Part shown: one piece after another, positions 1 to 7,689 of the stretch
Layout of the letters: the number at the start of each line of letters is the position of its first letter
Position numbering within the stretch: the first letter of the stretch is position 1
Source: Geodermatophilus siccatus
GTDB taxonomy: Bacteria; Actinomycetota; Actinomycetes; Mycobacteriales; Geodermatophilaceae
Reading direction: 5' to 3'
Length of the DNA stretch: 64,000 nucleotides
NCBI RefSeq assembly: GCF_900103785.1
Contig: NZ_FNHE01000004.1
Coordinates: forward strand, 186,001-250,000
Made by a program: the position numbers and the translations under genes
Notes under the pieces: model-generated
The model's input: only the letters and a program-made list of their open reading frames with translations
Database searches by the model: none
What the model was told of the DNA's origin: nothing

Positions 1-37
1 CGACCTGGGCCTGAAGGCCGCGATGCTCGCGGGCTGA
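1..37 (+). CDS. C-terminal end of an upstream gene (partial)
   Basis: An open frame enters from the left edge and stops with TGA at 35-37. Only the last eleven residues (DLGLKAAMLAG) are visible, so neither family nor function can be assigned. Codons are GC-rich and match the rest of the window, so it is probably a real gene end. Confidence 0.5.
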   Translation, partial: DLGLKAAMLAG

Positions 38-101
38 GGCCGCGCGGTGTGCAGGCACCCGCGTCCCCCTCGTGGGATCGCGCTGGGTGCACGGACCGCC
101 G

Positions 102-497
102 TCAGAGCAGGCGCCCGGGGTCCTCGGGGAACGGGCGGCCGCGCGACGGGACGGCGTAGTCCCCGCCGGGTGCGGGCCCCCGGGAGCGGCCGGCCGGCAG
201 CGCCAGCGGCTCCGGTCGCCAGGAGGACACGGTGATCGTCCCGGGCTCGTCCCACGACTCCGCGACGAGCCGCGCGCGCTCCTCGCGCCAGGCCAGCATC
301 GAGCGGTGCCAGCGGCGACCGCCGACGTCCGCCCCGACCAGGACGGCGATGCCGACGGCCACGGTCAGGCAGGCGTTGGCCACCGCGGTGGCGACGTCCA
401 GCGCGGTCAGCTGCGGCCAGCCGATCGCCTCGATCTGGGCGCCGACGATCTCGACGACGACGTAGAGCACGCCGTAGACCAGGAACGAGACCCGCAC
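102..497 (-). CDS. Small membrane protein of unknown function
   Basis: A 131-residue protein starting at the GTG at 495-497, chosen because a GGAGG lies just upstream on the minus strand; a longer ATG form up to 527 has no such signal. The N-terminal half has two hydrophobic segments, around FLVYGVLYVVVEIVG and VATAVANACLTVAVGIAVLVG. These are followed by a basic stretch (RRWHRSMLAWREERARL) and a Pro/Gly-rich C-terminus. This suggests a two-helix inner-membrane protein with a cytosolic tail. I do not recognise the family, and the neighbours (a YciI-like gene in the same orientation 99 bp upstream) give no functional hint. Confidence 0.6.
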   Translation of the reverse strand: MRVSFLVYGVLYVVVEIVGAQIEAIGWPQLTALDVATAVANACLTVAVGIAVLVGADVGGRRWHRSMLAWREERARLVAESWDEPGTITVSSWRPEPLALPAGRSRGPAPGGDYAVPSRGRPFPEDPGRLL

Positions 498-596
498 CGT
501 GCACCTCCTCCGTCGTGGACCGGACACGTCCTCAACGGCAGGTCGGAGGCGACGGCGTCGTCCGCGCGGGCGTCCGTCACCCGTCCGGGTGACCGG

Positions 597-869
597 TCAG
601 GGCTGCAGCACCTCGTTCCACGGGCGCACCGCCCAGCTGGCGACCACGCCGTTCACCACGAACGGGTCGCCGGCGACGAACTCCTCGGCGGCCTCGCGGG
701 TGGTGAAGACGCCCATGGCCTCGCCGTTCATCGGCTCGTCGAAGGTCCCGACCATCAGCAGGTCCCCGCGCCGGGCGAACTCCTCGACCCGCGCCGAGTG
801 CGCGGGGTAGTTGAGCTGGGCCAGCGGCAGGAAGTCCTCGACCGCCCGGTAGGTCATCACGTACTTCAT
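597..869 (-). CDS. YciI family protein
   Basis: A 90-residue protein beginning MKYVMTYRAVEDFLPLA with a VGTF...GVFTTREAAEEFVAGDPFVVNGVV core. This is the YCII-domain pattern: a small dimeric alpha/beta ferredoxin-like fold with a conserved GDPFV segment. Length and architecture match stand-alone YciI proteins. Their biochemical role is mostly undefined; some members act as dehydrochlorinases or help in aromatic degradation. It probably forms its own transcription unit or a loose unit with the membrane gene downstream. The family call is firm; the function is not known. Confidence 0.85.
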   Translation of the reverse strand: MKYVMTYRAVEDFLPLAQLNYPAHSARVEEFARRGDLLMVGTFDEPMNGEAMGVFTTREAAEEFVAGDPFVVNGVVASWAVRPWNEVLQP

Positions 870-986
870 GGCCGGGCATCCTGGCCCGACCGGGGCCTCC
901 CGTGCGTGCTCGGCGCACCGGCGACGGCGTCACGCGGACGGGCAACAGCTCGCTGCGGATCCGGCACGACAGGGCACGGTTCCCGG

Positions 987-1616
987 GTGACCACGCCGCT
1001 GGTCGCCGTCCTGGTGATCGCCGTGGGTCTGCCCCCTGCTGGCGTGGTGGGTGGCCCGCCCGCCCTACCGGCCGCGGCTGCGCCCGGGCGCCGAGCCGGA
1101 CCCGTGGCGGGACCCGGTCCGCCGGCACGGGCTGTCGGCGGGGGAGGCGGCACGGGTCGCGGCGGACGTCCCGCGCGGACTGCGGCTGCCGGACCCGCGG
1201 CTGCGCCGGGCGGCCGTCGACCGGGCCCGGGATCTCCCGGCGCAGGAGCAGGTCCGGTTGCCGCGGACCCCGCGGGCCCGCGGGGTCGTGGCCGTGCTCG
1301 TGGCCGTCTGCGGAGCCACCGCACTCGGTCTGCTCGTCTCCCAGCTCGCCTCGGGGAGGGGATCGACGTCCCGTGGGGCGTCGTCGCCGTCCGGGTGGCC
1401 ACCGGCGTCCGGGGCGGGCGCCGTCGTCGCGCGCTGCGGAGGACCGTCGAGCTGGACGACGGGTCCGCCGCCGACGGCAGCCGAGCTCGCGGGATCGTCA
1501 GCGGAAGCCGCGGCGCACCCACCGGCGCGGCAGCCCGACCTGCGCGGCGGGGCCTCCGCGCTCGCCCGGCCGGACTGCACCCAGCGCTCGCGAGAGCGCT
1601 GCGGGCAGGTAATTGA
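987..1616 (+). pseudogene. Frameshifted small membrane protein gene
   Basis: A GTG at 987 opens a hydrophobic start (VTTPLVAVLVIAVGL). Reading one base shifted after the C-run near 1031-1036 restores a sensible continuation, LPLLAWWVARPPYRPRL, followed by an acidic/basic region and a second hydrophobic segment (GVVAVLVAVCGATALGLLV). From about 1345 high third-position G/C moves back to the first frame (GEGIDVPWGVVAVRVATG), which ends with TGA at 1614-1616. No single frame spans the whole gene. It is either a pseudogene with two compensating shifts or a sequencing error in homopolymers. Function unknown. Confidence 0.4.
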
Positions 1617-1663
1617 AGCTTCAAGCGATGGTGTGTATGGTGAGTTCTGCTTGAGACTTCAAG
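1613..1663 (+). promoter_or_regulatory. Promoter with two operator-like inverted repeats upstream of the DUF2218/DODA operon
   Basis: A perfect 12-bp palindrome TTGAAGCTTCAA lies at 1613-1624 and a related imperfect one (CTTGAGACTTCAAG, 5-bp arms) at 1650-1663. The first half of the first palindrome can serve as a -35 (TTGAAG). A -10-like TATGGT follows at 1636-1641 after 17 bp. The second palindrome then sits at the expected transcription start, just before the ribosome site of the gene at 1678. This AT-rich patch stands out in the GC-rich surroundings. A MarR-type repressor is the likely ligand (inference from the adjacent MarR gene and from known MarR-controlled quinone/catechol dioxygenase operons). 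Confidence 0.6.
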
Positions 1664-1677
1664 TGCCTGGAGGGCTG

Positions 1678-2094
1678 ATGAGCGGCACACCGTCCGCGTT
1701 CCCGCACCCCGCGCCCGGCGAGACGCCGGTGGACCGCACCGCCGGGCGGGCCCGGGCGATCGGCTCCCGGGCCGACGTGGCCACCACCGCCCCTGCCCGC
1801 TACGCCAAGCAGCTGATCGCGCACCTCGGCCGCAAGGTGCCCTTCACCGGCGACGCGGTCACCGCGCCGGCGACCGCGGTGATCGGCGCGGCCACCGCCG
1901 GGATCGTCGTCGGCGAGGGCGTGCTGACCCTGGAGGCCGCCGGCGACGACGAGGAGTCCGTCGCGCGGGTCGAGCAGGTGCTCGGCAGTCACCTGGAGCG
2001 GTTCGCCCAGCGCGAGGGCCTCACCGTGCGGTGGGTGCGCGACGCCGGTGCCCCGACCGCCACCCCCGTCCCGCCTCCCGAGGAGTCCGCATGA
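1678..2094 (+). CDS. DUF2218 family protein
   Basis: A 138-residue protein with ATG at 1678 behind CTGGAGGG. The core (ATTAPARYAKQLIAHLGRKV, then EGVLTLEAAGDDEESVARVEQVLGSHLERFAQREGL) matches DUF2218: small alpha/beta proteins of about 90-110 residues in which a conserved RY(A)KQL-H-G segment precedes a DNA-level-uncharacterised core. Function is unknown, though actinobacterial members often sit beside iron or quinone genes. Its stop overlaps the start of the downstream dioxygenase gene by ATGA, so the two are translationally coupled and share the palindrome-bearing promoter. Confidence 0.8.
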   Translation: MSGTPSAFPHPAPGETPVDRTAGRARAIGSRADVATTAPARYAKQLIAHLGRKVPFTGDAVTAPATAVIGAATAGIVVGEGVLTLEAAGDDEESVARVEQVLGSHLERFAQREGLTVRWVRDAGAPTATPVPPPEESA

Positions 2095-3017
2095 CCACGC
2101 CCGCCCCCACCACGCCCGCCCCCACCACGACCGCCGTCGCCGACGCCCGCATCCCGGCCACGCACCCGTTCGCCGCCCACCTGCGGCGCACCGCCGCTCT
2201 CGAGGCCACCGCCCCGCACCGCGTCTGGACGCCGGAGGACGGGCCGCTGCCGAGCCTCTACCTCTCCCACGGCGGCGGGCCGATGCCCTTCCAGAGCCCC
2301 GAGTGGCTCGACCCGCTGCACGACTGGGCCCGCGCGCTGCCCAAGCCGAAGGCGATCCTGGTCGTCTCCGCGCACTGGGAGTCCGCCCCGCTGTCGCTGA
2401 GCGCCGCCCGGCCCAGCGAGCTGGTCTACGACTTCGGCGGCTTCGACGCCCTGTACCACACGTTCCGCTACGACACCCCCGACGCCGGCGAGCTGGCCCG
2501 GCAGGTCGTCGGTCTCGTGCCGGACACCGAGCAGGTGCACCAGCACGCCCGCCGCGGCCTGGACCACGGCGCCTGGGTGCCGCTGAAGATCATGTACCCG
2601 GCGGCCGACGTCCCGGTGCTGCAGCTGAGCCTGCCCACCGAGGACCCCGACGCGCTGCTGGCCCTCGGCGAGCGGCTGCGGCCGCTGCGCGAGCAGGGCG
2701 TGCTGGTCGTCGGCTCGGGCCACATGACCCACGGCCTGCCGTTCCTGACCCGGGAGATGTTCCTGGAGAACCAGGTGCCGGGCTGGTCGGCGGACTTCGA
2801 CGCCTGGGCCGCCGACGCGCTGGCCCGCGGCGACGTCGCCGAGCTCGCCCGCTTCCGCACCGCCGCCCCGGGGATGCCCTACGCGCACCCCACCGTGGAG
2901 CACTTCACGCCGCTGTTCGTCACCCTCGGTGCGGCCACCGACCCGACCGCGCCGGTGCTCACCACCCTCGACGGGTACGGCGTCGGCCTCTCCCGGCGGT
3001 CCTTCCAGGCGGCGTAG
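2091..3017 (+). CDS. LigB/DODA-type class III extradiol dioxygenase
   Basis: A 308-residue protein of the 4,5-DOPA extradiol dioxygenase (YgiD) branch of LigB-like enzymes. Visible signatures are YLSHGGGP (His60, metal ligand), VVSAHWES, LDHGAWVPL and VVGSGHMTHGL, which supply the His ligands and catalytic His. Family members open catecholic or quinol rings; Gram-positive homologues in MhqR-type regulons detoxify quinones. The first ~40 residues (Pro/Thr-rich) extend beyond the usual N-terminus. It is coupled to the DUF2218 gene by ATGA and followed 34 bp later by a damaged MarR gene. A cytosolic detoxification enzyme is the likely role; the substrate cannot be read from sequence. Confidence 0.9.
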   Translation: MTTPAPTTPAPTTTAVADARIPATHPFAAHLRRTAALEATAPHRVWTPEDGPLPSLYLSHGGGPMPFQSPEWLDPLHDWARALPKPKAILVVSAHWESAPLSLSAARPSELVYDFGGFDALYHTFRYDTPDAGELARQVVGLVPDTEQVHQHARRGLDHGAWVPLKIMYPAADVPVLQLSLPTEDPDALLALGERLRPLREQGVLVVGSGHMTHGLPFLTREMFLENQVPGWSADFDAWAADALARGDVAELARFRTAAPGMPYAHPTVEHFTPLFVTLGAATDPTAPVLTTLDGYGVGLSRRSFQAA

Positions 3018-3051
3018 CACGACGGGCGCCACCACGACCACCGGCCTCGCC

Positions 3052-3408
3052 GTGCCCCCGGGCGACGGCGAGCCGCGCTGGCTGGACGAGGCGGAGACGG
3101 CCGCCTGGCTGCCGCTGGTCCGGCTGGTGACCCTGCTGCCGCCGCGGCTGGGCGGACAGCTGCGCGAGGACGCCGGCATCGGCCACGTCCACCACCAGAT
3201 CCTCGCCATGCTCTCCCAGGGCCGCGACGAGGACCTGCGGATGAGCGAGCCGGCCGGACGCACCCCCGCCGGTCGGGCCGCACTCGATCAGGTCGTCCCG
3301 GGGCACGTCGCCGAGGTCCGCCGGCTGGTGTTCGACCAGCTCATGTCCCACGAGGTCGACCAGCTCACCGGCATCGCCACCGAGCTCCTCGACGCCGCGT
3401 CGAGGTGA
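3052..3408 (+). pseudogene. MarR-family regulator lacking its winged-helix core
   Basis: From GTG 3052 the 118-residue product begins like a MarR protein (RWLDEAETAAWLPLVRL...LREDAGIGHVHHQILAMLSQ...LRMSE) and ends like one (TPAGRAALDQVVPGHVAEVRR...EVDQLTGIATELL). The roughly 35-45 residues that normally lie between LRMSE and the TPAGRAAL segment are absent. That missing part holds the recognition helix and the beta-wing, so the product should dimerise at best but not bind DNA. The gap is in frame, so this looks like a deletion rather than a sequencing error. It probably once repressed the upstream DUF2218/dioxygenase operon. Confidence 0.75.
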
Positions 3409-3493
3409 CGGGTCCACCCGAGGAGATCCACCGGGCTGCTGGACGCGACGACCCGGCAGTGGTCGCGAGGGTTGGTCGACCGGCTCGGGCTCG

Positions 3494-4477
3494 TCACGGC
3501 TCGCCCCGTCGATCCGAGGGGGCGCGCGACCTCGTCCGGGGGCGTCGCGGCCGACGGGGCGCGCCGCTGGGCAGGGGAGCCCTGGCGGGGGAGCGGGCGG
3601 CCCCGGCACTCGCGACGACGACCAACGCGACCGCGACCAGCTGCAGCGGGGTGAGGACCTGGCCGAGGACGATCAGGCCCGCCATGGCCGCCGCGGCCGG
3701 TTCCAGGCTCATCAGCACGCCGAACACCCGGCTGGCGAGGGCGCGCAGCGCGGTCAGCTCGAGGGCGTAGGGCACCACCGACGACAGCAGGGCCACCAGG
3801 AGCCCGACCAGGAGCACATCGGGCGCTGCCAGTGCCGATCCGGCCGAGGTGAGTCCGATCGGCAGCACCATGAGCGCGGCTGCCCCGCTGGCCAGGGCCA
3901 GCCCGTCCAGCCCGGTGGTGCGGCGCCCGGTCTCGGCCGAGAGCAGGATGTAGCCCGCCCAGCACGCACCCGCGGCGAGGGCGAAGGCCACCCCGGCCGG
4001 GTCCAGCCCGGTCAGCGAGCCGTACCCGAGCAGGAACACGCCGGCGGCGGCCATCAGCACCCAGCCGAGGTGCTGCAGCCGGCGGGACAGCACCGCGGCC
4101 AGTCCCAGCGGCCCGAGGAACTCCACGGTGACCGCCGCGCCGATCGGCATCCGTGCGAGCGCCTCGTAGAACAGCCCGTTCATCGCGGCCAGCGAGAGTC
4201 CGAAGGCGGCGATCACGGCCCAGTCGCTGCGCGAGCGGCCCGACCAGCGGGGGCGGACCAGGAGCAGCAGCACGAGCGCGGCACCGCACAGCCGCAGGGT
4301 CACCATGCCGGCCGGGCCGGCCCGGTCGAACATCGTCGCGGCCAACGCCCCGCCGAACTGCACCGAGAGGATGCCGCCGAGCACCATGCCGACCGCCGCG
4401 CCCCTCCCGGGTGCGGCCCATCGGCGGAGCAAGGAGGCGCGTCCATCGGCGGCGGTGGTCGGCGGAGAGGTGCTCAT
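3494..4477 (-). CDS. EamA/DMT-superfamily transporter (RhtA-like)
   Basis: A 327-residue integral membrane protein with about ten hydrophobic segments in two EamA repeats. The first runs from GMVLGGILSVQFGGALAATMF to LMAAAGVFLLGYGSL, the second from GVAFALAAGACWAGYILL to LVAVALVVVASAG. Features such as PIGAAVTVEFLGPL and VVPYALELTALR are typical of the RhtA/YdcZ-like exporter branch for amino acids or related metabolites. A basic Arg/Pro-rich tail of about 35 residues follows the last helix and may reflect a lost stop codon. ATG start near 4475. It is convergent with the MarR remnant and probably monocistronic. Substrate unknown. Confidence 0.88.
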   Translation of the reverse strand: MSTSPPTTAADGRASLLRRWAAPGRGAAVGMVLGGILSVQFGGALAATMFDRAGPAGMVTLRLCGAALVLLLLVRPRWSGRSRSDWAVIAAFGLSLAAMNGLFYEALARMPIGAAVTVEFLGPLGLAAVLSRRLQHLGWVLMAAAGVFLLGYGSLTGLDPAGVAFALAAGACWAGYILLSAETGRRTTGLDGLALASGAAALMVLPIGLTSAGSALAAPDVLLVGLLVALLSSVVPYALELTALRALASRVFGVLMSLEPAAAAMAGLIVLGQVLTPLQLVAVALVVVASAGAARSPARAPLPSGAPRRPRRPRTRSRAPSDRRGEP

Positions 4478-4670
4478 GTCCGATGCGGTTCCCGGGAGCG
4501 CTGCGGTGGGTGGGCGCCCCCGACGCTAGGCACCGTCCCGCCGCGGACGGAAACCCGATCCCCCGATCCGTGCGTCATGGGCACGGCGTCCGAGCCCCGC
4601 CAGGTGGGGCCGTCCGCGCTCCCACCCAGGAACCGACCATCACCGAGCCGCGGCCCGGGTCGGGTCGGGG

Positions 4671-5018
4671 TCACTGCTCGGCGGCGTCAGCTCCGCTCGG
4701 GCCTCGCTCCTCGCTCCCGGACCGCGCGCCCGAGGACTGCGTGTCCGTGCGCTCCAGGCGCTGACGGATCGCCGCGACGTTGAGCGCCAGGTCCTCGAGC
4801 GCCTCGACGGCGCGCGTGGCGAGCGCGAACGAGAGGTTCTCGCGCTGCTGATCGACGCTGGGCTCGCGGTCGCCCCGGGAGATCTCGGAGCGCTCGCCCG
4901 GACGACGCGTCGCATCCGCCCACGGGTCGTCGTCGCTGCGCGGACCGCCGAACAGCTCGCGCAGCATCCGCTGCGCCAGCTCGAGGAACTCGCCCGGGTC
5001 GGGCCGGTCGGTCGCCAT
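4671..5018 (-). CDS. Small hypothetical protein
   Basis: A 115-residue, charged, soluble protein starting MATDRPDPGEFLELAQRML behind a purine-rich GAGAGGGGAA. It has an amphipathic N-terminal helix (LELAQRMLRELFGG), an acidic/basic linker, and a central helical stretch (FALATRAVEALEDLALNVAAIRQRLERT) that could form a coiled coil. No catalytic motif is visible. It is transcribed divergently from nothing recognisable to its right and lies about 190 bp from the EamA gene. I do not recognise the family. Confidence 0.55.
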   Translation of the reverse strand: MATDRPDPGEFLELAQRMLRELFGGPRSDDDPWADATRRPGERSEISRGDREPSVDQQRENLSFALATRAVEALEDLALNVAAIRQRLERTDTQSSGARSGSEERGPSGADAAEQ

Positions 5019-5767
5019 CCGGTTCCCCTCTCAGCTCGTGTCGAGCACGTCGCGCGGACCGGGGGTCCCCGGCCCGCGACGACACGACCAACCTACGACC
5101 AGCAGGGCGCCGTCAGCAGCCGGTGGCGGTCGACGACGTCCGGTGGTGGAGGACCCCTCCGAGCGGCAGCTGCCGACAGGGAGCCGTGATGACCGAGCCG
5201 ACGACCGCAGGCCTTGGTCGCCCGGATGTCGGCGGCAGCCGGCCTCCCGGGCCCGGCTGCTCGTGTTCCGACGAGATGGCCGGCGCTCCGGTACGGGCAC
5301 CGACCGCTGTGCGTGACCCGGACTGGTGGTGGGCCGCCGGGGGGTCCGAGAACGGCCGAGGTTGCTGCGCGGCCGAAGCGCACCCGCTCTCGACCGTCCG
5401 CGGGCCGGGGACCTCGGGCCGGGCCATCGTGCCGTTCGGCCCTCCTCCGGGCGGCGACTCCTGGATGCACCCAGGAGACAACTGGTGCGACGCCTGACCG
5501 CGTGACCCCGCCTCGGCGTCCGTAGAGGTGGTGATCACCGTGTGAGTTGTCCGCGGGGGTCGACGAGACCGGTCACGTCAGTCCGGGCGCGCAGCGGTCG
5601 AGACACTGACGTCGTCCAGGAGCTGGACTCGAGCGCCGGCCCGACACACGCCCAGTGGTTCTGCACCCGATGCACACGTGAGGTGTCGGTGCCGGCCGCC
5701 TGGCCCTCGACACCGGCGGTGGCGCCTGCTCGGTGCTGCGCTCCGGTGGCCCACGGCACGAGCCGTC
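5019..5767. other. Gene-poor stretch downstream of the radical SAM gene
   Basis: About 750 bp without a supported gene. Short open frames exist on both strands (for example 5123-5497 plus and 5113-5538 minus), but none has a plausible start signal, consistent third-position G/C preference or recognisable motifs. Overall GC is visibly lower than in most of the window, as in the neighbouring operon. It lies beyond the 3' end of the minus-strand radical SAM operon and may hold its terminator; no clear hairpin with a T-run was seen. Confidence 0.5.
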
Positions 5768-7042
5768 CTACCTGTTGTCCTCGCGTGCCGGTGCGGGCAC
5801 GGACGTCCGAGCCCGTCCAGATGTGGCTCGATCGGCGCCGTGCCCGTCAGGCCCGGGCTCACCGCGCGGAGGATCGGACGACGTCCCACCGCTGACCTGC
5901 ACGGCTCGGCCGAGGTCGTCGTGGATGCGCCGCAGGACGTGCTCGAAGTACGTCTTGTAGCCGACGCAGTAGTAGTCCTTCTCCTCGAGGACCTTGGAGT
6001 CCTTCAGGGAGTGGAACATGCAGCCGCCGTAGCAGAGGTCGAAGAACGCGCATCTCGAGCAGGTCTGGAGCACCTTCTGCTCACGGGAGTCGATCCTCCC
6101 GAACAGGACGGTCCCCGCGACGTCCTGCGGCTCCATCTCGTGGATGTTGCCGTACCGGAACGACGGCTCGCCCTGGAACATGCCGCACGGGAACAGATCG
6201 CCGTCCGGGGAGATGCCGAGGAAGAACCTGTGGCAGCTCAGCGTGTAAAAGCAGCTGTGCGTCGCCTCGTCGCCGAGCATCCGGGCGATGTGCTGGCCGA
6301 AGGGCTCGATCGAGATCGGCGCGTCGCGATCGTCGAACCAGGCGTCGAACATGCGCACCAGGAAGTCGCCGTACTCGTCGGCGGTGATGCCCAGGTCCTC
6401 GCCCAGCGGGGTGTCGGCCAGTCCCGAGCGCGTGAGCGGGTTGATCTTCATGTGCAGGCGCCGGGATCTGAACTCCTGATAGACGGCTTCGGGATGGCCG
6501 ACGTTGTTGCGGTTCACCGTGACGATCGCGCCCGCTGCGCGCCCGCGCTGCTGCAGCCGCCGCGCAGCGTCGACGGTCGTCTCGTGTGCCCCCCGATGGG
6601 CGGGGCCGGTGCCGCGGTCGCCGGTCAGCAGGGGCAGGTTGCGGCGTCCTCGCCGTGACGCGTCGGTCAACTCCGCCGGCCCGTCCAGGCTCAGGCCGAT
6701 GCTGACGTCGTTGGCCAGCAGGAACTCCAGCATGTCGTCGTCGAGATGCGTGGCGTTGGTCTGGGTCGCGTTGGTGTAGGTCACCCGGGTCTCGCAGGTC
6801 CGTTGCTGCTCGAAGACGCGCTCGAAGAAGCCTCGTCCGCGCAACAGTGGTTCACCGCCGTGCCACACGAACTGGACCGACCGGAAGAAGTCCGACTGCA
6901 GGAACGCGTGGACCACCCGGTGTGCGGTCTCGTCGGTCATCTTCTTGTGGAACACGGACGGCTCGATGAAGCAGTAGCGGCACTGCAGGTCGCACGCGTT
7001 CGTGACCTTGATGATGAGGGTGATGTCCGGGCTGAGCATCAT
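5768..7042 (-). CDS. Radical SAM/SPASM-domain peptide maturase
   Basis: A 424-residue radical SAM protein starting at ATG 7040-7042, which overlaps the stop of the methyltransferase gene (ATGA). The [4Fe-4S]-SAM motif is NACDLQCRYCF (Cys17, 21, 24), followed by the SAM-binding VWHGGEPLL. The C-terminal third has a SPASM/twitch-type cysteine set: SCFYTLSCHRFF, FPCGMF, TCSRCAFFDLCYGGC and YYCVGY. This layout is that of anaerobic sulfatase-maturase-like enzymes and RiPP maturases that form crosslinks or epimers in peptides. No sulfatase gene is nearby. The small repeat-bearing protein at the head of this operon is the obvious candidate substrate (inference). A hydrophilic tail of ~50 residues follows the last cysteine. 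Confidence 0.9.
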   Translation of the reverse strand: MMLSPDITLIIKVTNACDLQCRYCFIEPSVFHKKMTDETAHRVVHAFLQSDFFRSVQFVWHGGEPLLRGRGFFERVFEQQRTCETRVTYTNATQTNATHLDDDMLEFLLANDVSIGLSLDGPAELTDASRRGRRNLPLLTGDRGTGPAHRGAHETTVDAARRLQQRGRAAGAIVTVNRNNVGHPEAVYQEFRSRRLHMKINPLTRSGLADTPLGEDLGITADEYGDFLVRMFDAWFDDRDAPISIEPFGQHIARMLGDEATHSCFYTLSCHRFFLGISPDGDLFPCGMFQGEPSFRYGNIHEMEPQDVAGTVLFGRIDSREQKVLQTCSRCAFFDLCYGGCMFHSLKDSKVLEEKDYYCVGYKTYFEHVLRRIHDDLGRAVQVSGGTSSDPPRGEPGPDGHGADRATSGRARTSVPAPAREDNR

Positions 7043-7689
7043 GGCTGGACGAGCCTCTCCACCCGCTGTTCCAGCTCCTGCAGGCGTCTGTCGAGGACCC
7101 CCAGCACCTCGCCGCGGTCGGAGACAGCCGTCGACCGGCTCGTCTCGATCGTGATGAGCCCGTAGGGGTTCCCCCAGAAGTCGTACTCGCGGATGGTGCA
7201 CGGCCATCCGGTGAAGTCGGCGGGATACCACTGCGAGCGGTGGTGGTCCGGCTCCTCCCGGCCCTCCCGGCGCCATCCGTCGCCGAGGGGGATGCGCACG
7301 ACCACGAGCTGTCGGGCCAGACCGGCCGCGACGTGCAGCAGGGCGCGGCCGTCGTCCTTGGGCAGGTGCTCGATGACGTCGCCGAAGAGGATGACGTCGT
7401 AGGCCTGGTCGGCGGCTCGGCGAGGCACCAGCTCGCGGATGTCGCCGATGAGGACGTCGGTGTACAGATGACGCGCGTGCGGTTGCACCCGCTTCTCGTC
7501 GATCTCGATGCCATCGATGCGGGTGGCCCATTGGTCAGGCTGGATGCGGCCCGACCAGACATCCAGGTACTGGCGGAGGAGGGCCCCCCAGAGCCCGAAG
7601 CCGATCCCGGCGTCGAGGACCGCCGACGGGCGGCGTTCGACGATGGTCTGCACGCAGTCCTCCATGCCGGTCCAGATGCTCAGCGGCAC
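7039..7689 (-). CDS. Class I SAM-dependent methyltransferase
   Basis: A 216-residue protein starting at GTG 7687-7689, chosen for the GGCAGGAGGT just upstream; the longer frame to 8175 only shadows the glycosyltransferase gene. The SAM-binding motif I is VLDAGIGFGLWG, with an acidic residue in IDGIEIDEKRV (motif II) and VILFGDVIEHLPKDDGRALL as motif IV/V, as in ubiE/COQ5-like methyltransferases. The C-terminus carries a predicted amphipathic helix (GVLDRRLQELEQRVERL). It overlaps both neighbours (10 nt with the glycosyltransferase, ATGA with the radical SAM gene), so it belongs to the same operon. It probably methylates the operon's product; substrate not determinable. Confidence 0.88.
   Translation of the reverse strand: MPLSIWTGMEDCVQTIVERRPSAVLDAGIGFGLWGALLRQYLDVWSGRIQPDQWATRIDGIEIDEKRVQPHARHLYTDVLIGDIRELVPRRAADQAYDVILFGDVIEHLPKDDGRALLHVAAGLARQLVVVRIPLGDGWRREGREEPDHHRSQWYPADFTGWPCTIREYDFWGNPYGLITIETSRSTAVSDRGEVLGVLDRRLQELEQRVERLVQP

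Noticed and set aside
72..1616. 514-residue plus-strand open frame
   Set aside because: It reads antisense through the YciI and membrane-protein genes and is Arg/Gly/Pro-rich without domains; only its last part overlaps the frameshifted membrane gene.
5113..5538. Possible second precursor peptide downstream of the radical SAM gene
   Set aside because: Frames there have no ribosome site and no similarity to the repeat protein.
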